In this document: positions 37,747 through 49,609 of the stretch, in pieces
Layout of the letters: every line of letters starts with the position of its first letter
Numbering within the stretch: the stretch's first letter is position 1
NCBI RefSeq assembly: GCF_947623445.1
Contig: NC_135244.1
Location: 9,424,001 to 9,488,000 of the forward strand
DNA: 64,000 bases
DNA from: Clavelina lepadiformis
Taxonomy: Eukaryota > Chordata > Ascidiacea > Aplousobranchia > Clavelinidae
Direction: 5' to 3'
Made by a program: the position numbers and the translations under genes
Notes under the pieces: model-generated
Seen by the model: only the letters and a program-made list of their open reading frames with translations
Databases searched by the model: none
What the model was told of the DNA's origin: nothing

Positions 37747-40700
37747 ATGACCCAAAATTATGGCCAGTTTCCTAAACCTCCAGATCTACGTTTAAATGAA
37801 CCTTTGCCACCAGGTAAGTACAGTAATTATGTAATTTACTTGTATCATTTTTATGTTGCTAAATTTTCAACTACTTGGTATTTTGTTGATTTGTTTGACG
37901 TTTGGTTACGCCATATCATTGTTTTTAAAACCATATTGAATTTATTAATGTGTTCATAATTTCAAACATTGTGCAAGCACTTTAAACAGCTTTGATTGAT
38001 GTGTAATGTTGTTTATGGTTTAGGATGGGAAATGCGCATAGATGATCGAACCAGCTGGCCTTTTTTCATTGACCACAATACAAAAACAACAACATGGGTT
38101 GATCCAAGACCTGTTAAAGTAAGTTCATACTTGACTTTTTGAATGTAATCATAGTGGTTGGAATGTTTCAGAGCTAGCAATCCAGGTTTGAAACACAGCA
38201 GTCACTGTAGTGGCATAGTGCTTTGACATAACTACCCTTGCTCATGTTCTGGGCACAGCATGCTTCTGTTGTTCTGTTTTTTTTCTTTGGAGGGAATAAA
38301 GCAAACCAAATCTGGGAAAATCTCACAAACCTAAATCAGAAAAAAGGTCAGAAAACACATGCAAATATACTCGATTACTGATACCTGAGCGGGGAGGAAG
38401 CATCCCTCAGTATAACTTGTGCTAAGCCTTTTCTCAGTTGGTGTATAATTATTTTGCTAGCGTAACAAGTTGAACAAAGCAAAACTATTTACACAGATAT
38501 ATATACATGCTGGCTTGGTAGTGTAGTGTTTACATTGTTGGAAACACATAGTGCAAGCTGTATGTGAACTGGATTCAATGCGCAAATGGCACTGCACTGT
38601 TGTACTACCCTTTGGCAAGATATTAATACTGCTTGCTTCTGTTGAGTGACATTGGCGATCAGTGCCATGTTTGGGCAAGGCTCCATAAAAGACAAACCAA
38701 ATAAAATAGAATCTATCAAAAAATGCACACAAGCAAGCTTGTGTTGAACAGGAAGGAACCATCACTGAGGTTGTGCAAGGAATTTATTCAGTTAGATTGT
38801 TATAGTATAAATATGCCGAAACCACATCATACAAATTACTTTTTGTTCTGTTATTGAAAATATATGTATGCAGAGGTGGGCAGTTGGTACTTGGCAAAAA
38901 ATGTACCCACGGTTCCAGTATTTGGTACTTTTTATGTAAAAGCTGCTGCTGTAATTGCAATGTTACTCCTGGTCAAAACATTTGTGACGTTAATTGCTTG
39001 CAATTTTACTTGACATTTGTAGATTAAAATAGATCAACAGATGCTAAGATTAGTATTAAGGATTATTTATATATATATATAATTAAGATGTATTTTTGAA
39101 GACATACTTGTAAAAATTTTGAAATAGTCATATCACATGAAAAGTACCGGGACCAACTGCAATTTCTTGAAAAAAGTAATACAGTAATTGAGTACTATAG
39201 TACCGCGGTACTGCCCACCTATGTATGTATGTTTACCTTTGCTTTGTACTTTTGTGTTTTGTTACATTTTTCTTTCAAACTCTTCTTTGTAGATCAGATT
39301 AATCTGACTTTAGATAAAACTATTAACTTGCTACAAATTAGAACAGTTTTTTTCAGCATGTGGTCAATTTTGTCCCCTACTTTAGCTAACTAGCTCTTAC
39401 ATGACTTGTGTGAGTGTGTTAACTCCACACAGTAATTGTGTCTTACTAGTTTTGTGCTTCAGACTACTAATGGTAATAAACTAATAATATAATTATATAT
39501 ATATATATCTTTAGTAGTGAACAGCTAAATGCCTAATCCACACATTTTATTATAAGAATTAATGGGGATGTTTACTTCTCAAGACATGAAATTGGTTGAA
39601 ACCAAAGTTCATTGAGGTGGGGTCAAATTAGTCATTCTAGGTTAAAAGTTGTAAACAAAACCTGACACAAAAACATTTAAACAAACAAACCCCAACAACT
39701 ATATGCATGCTGCATTAAAAACAGGCGCATTAGAATACAAGATATTCAAAGTACCGATAAAACAGCAAAAGTTACATAAAAAATTTTTGCCCAATACGTT
39801 CTAGTAGGTATAGATTTTAGTGTTTTCTAAAAAATTGTGTTCATTTTTTTTATGAAATGTGTTTATGATTATTAGTATAACATTGACCATTGACAAGTTA
39901 ATTATTTTGTGCTGATATACTCCGGACTATGTAGTCGGCGATTTTTGCATTAATATGTTTCATAAACTAAGTGAGTTAGTCATTGGATTTAGTTTAACAT
40001 TTGGGTGGAGATTTATTACAGATTTATTGTGGTTCTTGTTGTGTTAATCTTGGATATATCTTGAGGTAAACTGATTTTGAACAAAAACATCGAAAAGGTA
40101 TGATGAAAAACGTCCTTTCACCTAAGATAAGAAATAAAAAAGCTGTCGAGCCAGCGCGATATTATACGCAGCTTCTATATGGAACCCAATTATTCTCCAT
40201 ATTTCTCGACCATTCGCGTGTCGTCTAGAGTGCATATGACGTCAGCACATCGCCTGTTTGCCGCACAAATAAAGGAACGTCGCGGTTGAGCATTGACATA
40301 TTGGTACCGTGAGTATCGGCGCCAGCGTTTGTGGCAGATTCTGCTGTACTTTTGTTAGAGAAAGGTGATGCTAAGATTAAGAATAGTTGAACTTAGGCAT
40401 CATTGAAATCTTAATCTACTTAGGTATGGAGAAGTCAATTTATTTTTGATCGCTTTTCATAGCGTAAAATATATACCACATAAAAAGAAATAGGAAAATT
40501 GTTGTACTGGAGAAATTTAAATTTCGTCTTTAAATTATGTAAATAGATATTGGTACTTTCGTATGATGAACTAGTTTTACAAATCTAATTATACCCATGC
40601 GTTGCTGATGTAATGAAAAGACCGCAAGATACATTTACAAGTAACCAAGAAAACCAAGAGCTGTGTAGCGAGAAAGGAAACAGTATGCAGACGGTATGTT

Positions 40701-42836
40701 AGCCTAGTAGGGCAACATCTTTTGGCAATATTGAACAAGACTTTTTTGTCATTATTTATTTATGGTGGCAAGTAGCAACAAGTTTAACCGATAACTCCAG
40801 TCTTTGTTTAACCTTTTAACTTGACGTTTCTTCGGGTTGCTATTAAATAAGGAATATATTTATCCAAGTTAACCTTGATTGTATGTACAAGTTTATGGCC
40901 TTGACTAGAAGTGAAATCTTGCCAGTTTTATCAGTTATTTATTTAAGAAATAGTTTTCTGATTTATTTTTTAAATCGTCATTAGAGCTGCAAAGCTAAAG
41001 TGTATATGGAATAATTCTTTGTTTAGGCAAACGTACCGAAACAAGCTCGAGTGATACCAGTGCAACACGAACAAGTACCCGCTCCAGTTCAACAATGGCA
41101 AGAACGTAGACAGCAGCAGCCATTGGGTGGCCAACATTGGCAACAGCATAATCCGAATCGAATGCCTCAGCCTCAACAATTTCCTGTTTACAACGTACCG
41201 CAACCAAATGGTTATATCCCCCAACAGCAAGCTCAGCAGATCCGACAACCACAACAGTTCCATCAACAGCCGAGACCGTCTGGATCTTTACAAAACTCCG
41301 GTCGAAATCCGGGACAAGTACGTTTGAGTTCTGTATCAATACCAGTGCAACATGTTAACGTTGGTGACCCGGTTTTACGCCCTGAAGAACCCCCAAACGT
41401 TGTTGGCGTTAGTGGTTGGGACAATGCGGTTACGCCTGAATTAAAATATCAGGTTGGGGATAAGTTAGCAGCAAATCGTCCGAAGCCGTCTGATATGTCA
41501 AACCCGGTAGAGAGAGATCAGCCACTAAGCCCTAGTTGTACACCAATTGTTTTTCCTTATAAAGCAGACGATAGCAACGTAAGTAAAGGTCATGTACCGC
41601 TAGAACGAAGTGATTCTGGAGTTAGTGACGAGGAAAGCCATAACATCTTTGGTAAAGTTATTGGGTCACCACAACCAGTACCTGAAGCAGAATTTGCCAT
41701 GCAGCCGCCTGAAACAGAAAGTGTTATTTCAACTAGTAAAAAAACTTCAAAATACAATCAACATGAAACTCCAGATGGAGATCATCGAATACACCAGCCA
41801 TGTGTATATTATAAAGGTTCGCCAGAATCTGATCAATGCAAAGAGGTTAGAGTGTTTCGCTTCACAAGTTCAAATGTATTGTTTGAAAATGCGTGTACAG
41901 TATCATGTTTTGCGATTCAAACACATCAAGAAATCAGAAAGGGCATTTGCATGTTTACCCACATTTAGTGAAAGACTCTGCCATCGTCTCGTCGTTCATT
42001 TGCCATAAACGAAATCTGCTTATGACGTCATCAAAGGTCATGCTTTATCATCGACCCATCGTCATTTCAAGCGCATTGCCATTTATAACCGGGCGCCATC
42101 TTTGTTTTGCTTTTAATCGAGCAGCTGCCTAATCTAATTAAGTCAGAGAAGCGGTCGCCTATGGCCCAGCATTAATGCATTAGTCAGTGTTAAATCGTGT
42201 CGTTTCGCTGGACTAACCATCGTAAATTCCGTTTTTAGGAATTATTTTTCAGCCTTTAATTCTCATAGAAATTATTGTATTGTTACGTCATCGTAATCTT
42301 TTTCTTATTGTTTGCAGAGTCAGCCTCCGGTTGAGAGAAGCATTCCTATCAAGGTGATGCACGAATCTCCCGGGAATGTGACAACTTCTTCCAACTTGAA
42401 GAAAACAGCAGAACCCCCCAGAACTTCTTCATCCTCCAATGTCACTCCTGCTGCGACGTCAACATCAAAACCGCCCCAGGTTAACAACCAATGTGAGGCG
42501 GAAGCTCCTGATCCTGTTCGATCCCATTCGCAAGCGTCCACCACTGAAAAGGATGGAAGTGAAGATTATAGAGTCGTGGAGGCCCGAAAGCGAATCGCTG
42601 GCATTCTCGCTGACCTGGAAGAACTTGAAAAAGAGGTGGATGCATTTAGTGGCAGCCGTACGGATAAGCAATTCCTCAAACTGGAGAATCTCTTAACAAA
42701 CAAACTACTCCGGCTGGACGAAATAAACGCTACTGGAGCACCCGGTGCCGAGGAAATCCGAACCGAACGCAAAGCAGCCATTAAACAAATTCAGCAAACG
42801 CTTGATGTACTAGAACTGAAAGTTATGGGCGAGTAA
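37747..42836 (+). CDS. BAG3: BAG3-type co-chaperone (WW, IPV motifs, BAG domain)
   Basis: BAG3 links Hsp70, through its BAG domain, and small heat-shock proteins, through IPV motifs, to chaperone-assisted autophagy. The four exons 37747-37813, 38024-38118, 41027-41845 and 42318-42836 join in phase to 499 aa (human 575). The WW domain lies near residues 22-54 ([15 protein letters not shown], then TTTWVDPRP). IPV motifs are at 64-66 (RVIPVQHEQ), 159-161 (VSIPVQHVN) and an IPI at 336-338 ([10 protein letters not shown]), as in vertebrate BAG3. Residues 80-150 are Gln/Pro-rich. A DSG-type phosphodegron-like SDSGVSDEE is at about 249. The BAG domain fills about 411-499 ([20 protein letters not shown]). 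Intron 2 is 2.9 kb and includes a candidate second promoter and first exon. An AATAAA lies 370 bp after the stop. Confidence 0.93.
38871..39223. mobile_element. hAT-like MITE of the GTAC-rich family, 353 bp, in BAG3 intron 2
   Basis: It runs from CAGAGGTGGGCAGT to ACTGCCCACCTATG. The target TATGTATG is duplicated exactly (38863-38870, 39224-39231). It is the shortest and cleanest copy of this family in the window. Confidence 0.92.
40195..40330 (+). promoter_or_regulatory. Candidate internal promoter of BAG3 with CRE and heat-shock-element-like sites
   Basis: A short stretch, less AT-rich than its surroundings, holds a full palindromic CRE, TGACGTCA (40237-40244). It also has a three-unit heat-shock-element-like array TTCTCGACCATTC (40203-40215; consensus TTCnnGAAnnTTC with one base off in the middle unit) and an AT-rich AAATAAAGG box near 40265. 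It lies 370 bp upstream of a splice-ready first coding exon. BAG3 is HSF1-induced in vertebrates. Promoter activity is inferred. Confidence 0.45.
40613..40693 (+). CDS. BAG3: Candidate alternative first coding exon of BAG3 (WW-less isoform)
   Basis: ATG opens 27 codons ([16 protein letters not shown] and onward, ending SMQT) followed directly by a good donor GTATGT. The phase is 0, matching the phase-0 acceptor at 41027, so the joined protein would replace the WW domain by these 27 residues and keep all IPV motifs and the BAG domain. It is an open-frame and splice-site inference with no transcript evidence. Confidence 0.42.
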
Positions 42837-43206
42837 CATTAGTAACACTTACCAAGTGGTACCATTGTCTGCTATGCAGTTGTATTTTGCACGCGCCAGG
42901 TCCACTGTGCGACTGTACCAACAAATGACACGCTCTAGTAAGTGATATATTCTTCTCTTCCAGTTTAAGTATTAGACAATATTTTAAATGTACGTTGATC
43001 AAAAAAATAATTTGCGTTGCATCTGGTGTAATTGGTGCAAAGTAGGAAACGTAGTAGGCAAATTGACTAATGTGCTATCACGGCATGTTGCAAGTAGTAT
43101 ATGTAAGTTATTTGTATGTGATCTTTAAATAATTTCTTATTTTGTTAATACAGTTTTTTGAAAGGCAGCGTACATTATCTTTTCATCACTACAGTGTTTT
43201 ATGCTT

Positions 43207-43212
43207 AATAAA
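43207..43212 (+). terminator. BAG3 polyadenylation signal AATAAA
   Basis: A canonical AATAAA lies 370 bp after the BAG3 stop, in the short gap before the convergent SLC2-like gene. Confidence 0.6.
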
Positions 43213-43405
43213 CTTTGTCCTGAACCGCCGTAAAATGTTTTAAGCCACTTGGTGAAAAAGACGATATTCGTATACGATAAAGAGACATTATGGGAAAAGA
43301 CGATATATTGTTAATTGTCACTGCATCATCCACAATTTTTACAGCAAAACATGCGAAAGAAAACGAAAAGGGCTAACTTCTTTTAAATGAAAGCATAGAC
43401 AAAAA

Positions 43406-46400
43406 TCAAATGTGTTTTTCGAAATGGGTGTCGTCGTGTTCTCTTGCTCCATAGAACGGTTTTTTACCAGATAACAAGGAAGTGGATTCGTCGTCTTCCG
43501 TTGAAGTTGCTTCTTCAATTGTTATTCGCGGAGTTAGCATGCTGGATGCGGAAGTATCCTGGATAGCGAACTTGATGTAGATCACCTGAAAATGAATAAG
43601 TGATAAAAAATCTGCAACTCGAGCAATGAGCAGCATACAGTATAGGCCTACACTGCAACTTACATCCAAAACAACGAGTCCAACAAAGATCAAGTAGGTG
43701 TAACCGCCAATCCAATCAACAGTATAAGGAGTTACGAAGGAAACAGTGGAAGCCATAGTGTAGTAGCAAATGCCGCAACTCCATAAAGCAGTAGGACGTA
43801 TAACTTGAGACGTAATTTCAGATGCGAGCGCTGCGTAACATAGAAGTGGTCCGCTAGATACGCCAAATGCATACAGAACGATGGCGGCGATGCTTCCGTA
43901 TGCTAATTTAAGCTCAATGGATGCAGACAGCATAGCCAATGCAAAGGCAGTCACCACCAGACCAAACAAAGTCATTTTCCTTGATCCAAAACGCTTTAGA
44001 ATAGGCGTGCTTGCAAAACAGATAAGCGCCATCACTATAAAAAATCCTAAATAAACAAAAAAATTTTTAATTAATGCTATAGGCTATAAATAAGCTACTG
44101 CAGATGCCAATAATTACATTAGCCTACTTTATGCTCATCTCCAGCAAGTTTACATTTTACTTGTACAAATTTATCCGTAGGCTATATGAAAAAGCTTATT
44201 ACACTCTTTGAAAAATCCAATTAGCTAGTAGGCCTAGTTATGACATGACATTTACAAGTGGACGAATCAACGAGATAAACTTTCTGTTTTTTACCTGCTG
44301 TATACAAAGTCGCCTGATTATATGGAATTCCGGCTTCATGAAATATTTTATCCGTGTATAGAACGATAGCTTGTATGCCTGTGCTTTGAAATGAGAAGTA
44401 TATGACGAGAGCTCCAAAAAACTGTCTTCTGTATCGTTTTGTGGTTAATATTTCTTTAAGTGATGCTTTTGTGATCTGCAAATCTGCGTAAATTTCGTCC
44501 TTTATATCCTCATACTCTTTTCGGACTGTTTCAAGGTCTCCACTGCGCAATTTACGAAGAAGGTGGAAGGATGGGAAGTTACTGTAATTTTTCGTAGTAG
44601 TTTTGGCAGACTTCTCTTCTTGTAAAATGAGATAAGTCGGGGTTTCAGGGAGCCAGGGAACTAAGCATAAGTAGGCGACCGAAAATATACCAGAAATTCC
44701 TAATAAGTAGGGCCATCTGTCCCCAGAACCAAGCACAATGGGATAGCCAAGTATATTACCCGCTGCTGACCCCAAGTCCATTATAGCCACGGTCGGTGCT
44801 TGAAACAAAGCAAGAGTAGCACGGCTTGTGGTCTCCGCTACAATTAACGGTACAACTGTAAATCCAATTCCTCTAGCAAAGCCGTTTATAAGTCTACCCG
44901 CTATTAATGTTTCATAAGACTTGCAATAGAAGGCCACCGGCGACATGAGCACGCACGAGACGACCGACATGAAATGTACCAAAACCAGGTTTGTTCGGCG
45001 GCTATATAAAAAAATGCATCCCGTTATCACAATTTAAAACTTTATACCTCCTTAAAGAATATGTCGTTCTCTTTATGTCAAAGACAACGCAGTGTTTTAA
45101 ATACTTACGCTAGCTGGCTAGCAAGTGTTATGCAAAACGCAAACCCGTGTTGTAACAAACCTCATAATCATGAGTGTATATCTGGCTGCAAAAGCGCCCA
45201 CTAACGAGCCAACCATCAGCATGGATTGTGCAAGTGTAATGATAAAAAGTGCGTCCTCGTTGTTAACGGTGATATTCCATCGATGCTGTAAGTATATAAC
45301 AATTAGCTTGAATAAACATTCGTCATCATATATCTTTTATTTTTACCATACCGTAACTCATACACAAATCGTGAACATTATTCTATATAGATAGATGGTA
45401 TGGTATGTATTAGATGGTGTTCAATAGAAAAACGAAAAAATGCTTAACACGTTTACCGGTTCTGGCCCTATTCGAATGCATTTAAACAACTCTCCGTACC
45501 ACGCAGGAATTTTGTAAAGAGAAATTTCGTTTAAGTGAAAGTGTTTTATTGGTCCTAAAGTGTGACAGCGCTCGTTATATTGAAATTATTGCAAACCTTT
45601 GCAATAAAAGTATTGTCCGGTAGTCGTATCCACGTTCGCTTTTTTCTCATCTCATACTTTTATCTTTTTTTTGATAGCTTATTTTAATCCTTTTGGATCC
45701 CAACTGATACAGTATGTCATTTCGGTAGATATATAACTTGTAGTTAGCTGTACGAATTTTAATCCCTTACAACACTTACAAACCATCATATAGTACAGGG
45801 CTGCCCAAAGTATAGCCCAAGGACTGAATGTGACACGCGAAAAATTGTTGCGCTCTTCAGCAAGTCTCGCAATTAAGGTTGGTGTGATTGCACCAATTTT
45901 TGGCTCCCCAAAGCACAAGATTAATGTATAGTGTGGCCCACACACTTTAAAGTTTGTTTAAACTTTGGGCACCCCTGATTTAGTGCATGTTTTGTTACAC
46001 AACGTAGAATTTTAAGATAAGCTATTGACGTCTGTGCGAGGCTGCATAAATAGACGCATACGCGTATAAAGTTTTGGTGTTTAAATATTGTAATAGTGTT
46101 AATTGTTGAAATGTTGATTTCTAATATACGTGTTCTCATTTCGATGTCATTTATCACTAATTTTATAAACTTCGGATAACTCGGAATGATTTGATCGGTC
46201 CCTTAACTTTTCTTCCACTGTATACATCATAAATAATTTTATAACTATAAGATGCATGCATCGCAATGTTAATGTTTTCACACAGGACTATCTGAAGCGT
46301 CAGTGGTATTATGCCCTATTGTAATGTTTATATAAACAAATTAATTACGTCACCGTGTGTATATACATATATGCAGCTGTGATAAGAAAATGCTGTTAAG

Positions 46401-46644
46401 AACGTAATGGTATCCGTTTTCTCTTAAGATTTATATATGGCTGGGTTGAAACTATATGCAAAACTAATCACAAGGACTGCATTCTAAAAAACACAAATCT
46501 TACCTGATATGTTTCATTAATAAACTCGGTAATTACTTCATCAATTGGATTCAGTGCAACAGCATTGAGAGCTAACGGTAAGAATACGCTAACTTGAGAG
46601 AAGATGGTCACAAACGTACAGTATTTTGAGTTATCTTTAGTCAT
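43406..46644 (-). CDS. SLC2/GLUT-family sugar transporter-like protein
   Basis: A plasma-membrane facilitative transporter of the major facilitator superfamily; the substrate is unknown. Five minus-strand exons join in phase to 511 aa, the usual GLUT length: 46644-46504, 45285-45161, 45001-44295, 44046-43664 and 43585-43406. The hydrophobic pattern fits 12 helices. Family signatures: GRLINGFARGIGF then PLIVAET (helix 4), LPETPTYL for PESPR, QSTGIQAIVLYTDKIFHEAG for the helix 7 Q-LSG-NAI-YY block, PILKRFGSRK for the second GRR-type loop, and SSGPLLCYAALASE for GPGPIPW. Several signatures are eroded (MSRR for GRR, QST for QLS). The loop in residues about 190-245 is long and charged, and the tail is acidic. 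An acceptor-like TTTTACAG lies about 40 bp upstream of the start codon. Confidence 0.86.
45796..45977. mobile_element. hAT-like MITE, 182 bp, in intron 1 of the SLC2-like gene
   Basis: The ends are CAGGGCTGCCCAAAG and CTTTGGGCACCCCTG. Flanks ATATAGTA (45788-45795) and ATTTAGTG (45978-45985) agree at 6 of 8 positions, consistent with an older target duplication. Confidence 0.8.
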
Positions 46645-49397
46645 TGCAAACTTAATAGCCTATCTGTTGCTAACTTTACAATACCTGTAAAACAAATTTT
46701 AAAATCTAAGCTGTTTTTCGAACGTTTGAAAATCTGCCATTCTGCAAATCTGCTAACACTTGACAAAACTTGTATTGGCTACATAGACTGTAATCAAAGT
46801 GTAACAGCCTGTTATCATATGATAAGGAAACATTTTAATTTGAATGCTGACGCATGCGGTTGTGTGGGTACCTCACACACTCCACGCTTTATCTGCAGCA
46901 GACTGTCGTCACAAATGTGATCCACACCAAGAAAATTTCAAGTGTTGCTAAAGGCAATTTTTTCAATAAAATAATCTCAATGATTAATGAGGCGTCTGGT
47001 TTGAAGTGTGGGCTACGGCTTAAACACTGTACATCAAAATTGTCTTGTTTACGGCTTTGATTTACTCTCGTATATGTTGATCGGACACGTCGATTAAAAG
47101 AAAGTTGTAATTTAAACATTTGCCATGCTTAAACCTTTCAAAATCTAACTACTGAACACTTGAAGAGCTATGCAGTTTGATAAACACAAGCTTCAAGATC
47201 TCTTTCGCGTTCAATTATTTTTGATAACGACAAGGCAATTAATACATTTATTTGGTTTTGTATAGTTCTTTGGAGTATGGAATTCAGCCGCTTCCGAAAA
47301 AAAGCTAATCGAGTTTTGTTTACTAATTCTTTTCATCCGGACTATGCTGATCACCTTCTTATAGCCTACTGTACACACTGTACACACATACACAATGACT
47401 TTTTGATCATTATTAATTTATTATAGCTCTTACCCGCTTGGTTTTAACTTTTAACCATAAAGGTTGCGCAATGACTAGCCCTCAGTAAACAAATAAACCT
47501 TAGCAAGCACTAGATTTTTCCGGCTTTTGGGCCTTCAGTATTGATTCCCAACATATTCTTGATGCCGATGCAGGTACTGTAGCCTATTGTTAATGAGAGA
47601 ACAACTTTCTTGCCGAAAACTAAAAATATTATCTCATCTGATCCTTTTCTGTGTTTCTGTATTGTAGTGCTATACTGCTTCATAATGACAAATTGCATTT
47701 CCGCAATTGCCTAGTTTGATATTTTGGATTTAGGTCGAACCATTTGCACTTAATCAAAGTTAAAATAGCAGATTTACTATACGGAAAACATCAAACGCTG
47801 TCATTATTTCAACAGAAACATCACACCTTTGAATTGTTATTTTCTTCGGTTGAATGTCAACTACTGTCAAAGGTTATCAATATATCTACTAATACATAGA
47901 GTCTTAAATTTTGCTTAACTGTACTGTTATGGTGCATGATTTGGTATCTCAATCTTTATTTTTCAACGAAGGAAAGTCTTTTTGGAAATTAGAATCCAAT
48001 GAAAATACGCGACTATATACATACTTACGCGGCATTAATGCCACTACACAAGAGACAGCAGTGCAAAAATTAGAATTTGTCAATTATTCCAAAATATTGC
48101 TTGATATATTACATAGAACCTCTTGTTGAAAATATGCACAGGTATTTGGCCATGCAACGAGTGGTTATTTGGTGGTCGATACAAAATATATCTGTAATTT
48201 CGCTGCACTTGAGAAGTAAAACAGTCGACTACAATTAATTTGTTCCATTTTTATGACAAAATCACCCTGTTTCCAAATTAACTAGCTAATTAACTATTAC
48301 TCGTGTAAAATACTTATACTTTTTAATTATAATTAATTAATTACTATTAACAAATTAGCAGAACGTTTTTCTTTGCCAATACCCCATCTTAAAGCTGCTA
48401 CCTGAAATATCTTCTCTCAATGCACAGTCACTTGTTAGCATGCCTCAAGTTTAATACAATTTGTTTTGTACACACTGACTGAATAAGCCTTTCTTAGACA
48501 AACGAATCGATGACCAAACCTTCAAGTAGATAGGAAAAACACTGCACTTTTCTTCGTTTCTCTATGTTGTCACATGCGTTCAAAGTTACGAAACAGCGTG
48601 AGTGGTACATGCAGTATAAGGCAATCTACTACCGTTTTTAAAAGTCTCTCTGTACCGGTATATAGATTATTATTTAATAGCAGAGTACTGCACTCCACAG
48701 CTATTTTCTTGATAATGACAGAAACAACGTTTCCTTCTCTGCGGCTGGTGAATTTTATATTTGTTCATAGTTTCGGCGCCTTTCAAGTTCTCAACAACTC
48801 GATTGGATAACGTTTACTTAGTGGACGTGAAAATGAAAAGAAAGTGACCTATTTCACCACAAGTAGGTCACGCAGCTCGTTGCTAACTTGTTATAAAGAT
48901 AGCCGCTAATGTATGTAAGGTGAAATGGTTTGCAAAAAGGTAATTTTAGTTAAGCTATTTAGGGTTTAATTGAAGGTAAATTAGAAGGTTGTTTTAAATT
49001 TCTAAGTGTTATTTACCATAAAAACAATTTAAATTAATAGGAAACTATCAAAAATAGCTTCCAGATAGCCACACACGATGTTTTTTGGGTGACACAACCT
49101 TTATAGTTAGCTTACAATTACAGGAATGCGCAAGTTGTTTTTGTAAGAATACGACTTTGCACACGATTGATATTTTAACAGAATATTTTCATTCAGTAAT
49201 ATTTTAATTGTACAGGAATGTTTAATTTTAAAGCATAACCTCGGAACTGTTACGACAAAGACCCAAAAATACGTCGACATGTATCGCTAAGTGAGGTTTG
49301 GTGAAATTTGTAATTCTGCGACGGAAATAGACTGTGTTATGTTATAGTTTCTGCGTTCAAGTATCACAATACGCAGGTCCTAAAATTTTCCTTCTCT
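46645..49397. other. Intergenic, no gene seen
   Basis: This is the upstream side of the SLC2-like gene. An acceptor-like site lies at 46685-46686 on the minus strand. Beyond that it is AT-rich with only short, overlapping open stretches and no recognisable exon. Confidence 0.45.
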
Positions 49398-49609
49398 CTA
49401 CCCTGCCATGTTTAGTCCCGAACGAAGAATTGGTATGGATGAACACTCTGAAGATTGTGGACTGGAACATTTATTCTTTCCATGTTTGCGAGTTTTGTGC
49501 AATTTTTGCTCAGGCTTGACCGGAATTGCTGAATCATCACATAATGTTGGCTCGTCTTGACAAATGTCTCCTTGAGCAGATAATGATTCAGTTTCAGTCG
49601 CGCTGTAGT
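49398..49609 (-). CDS. Possible terminal coding exon of an unidentified gene
   Basis: An acceptor CATATTTTAG is followed by 70 open codons (DYSATETESLSAQGD and onward, HKTRKHGKNKCSSPQ, ending GLNMAG) and a TAG. Composition is acidic then basic and serine/cysteine-rich, with no domain I recognise. The phase is 1 at the acceptor, so an upstream exon is required, but none was identified between here and 52.9 kb. It may be a relic or chance. Confidence 0.28.

Noticed and set aside
42320-42781. Antisense open stretches across BAG3 exon 4
   Set aside because: Shadows of the BAG-domain exon, whose frame is supported by homology.
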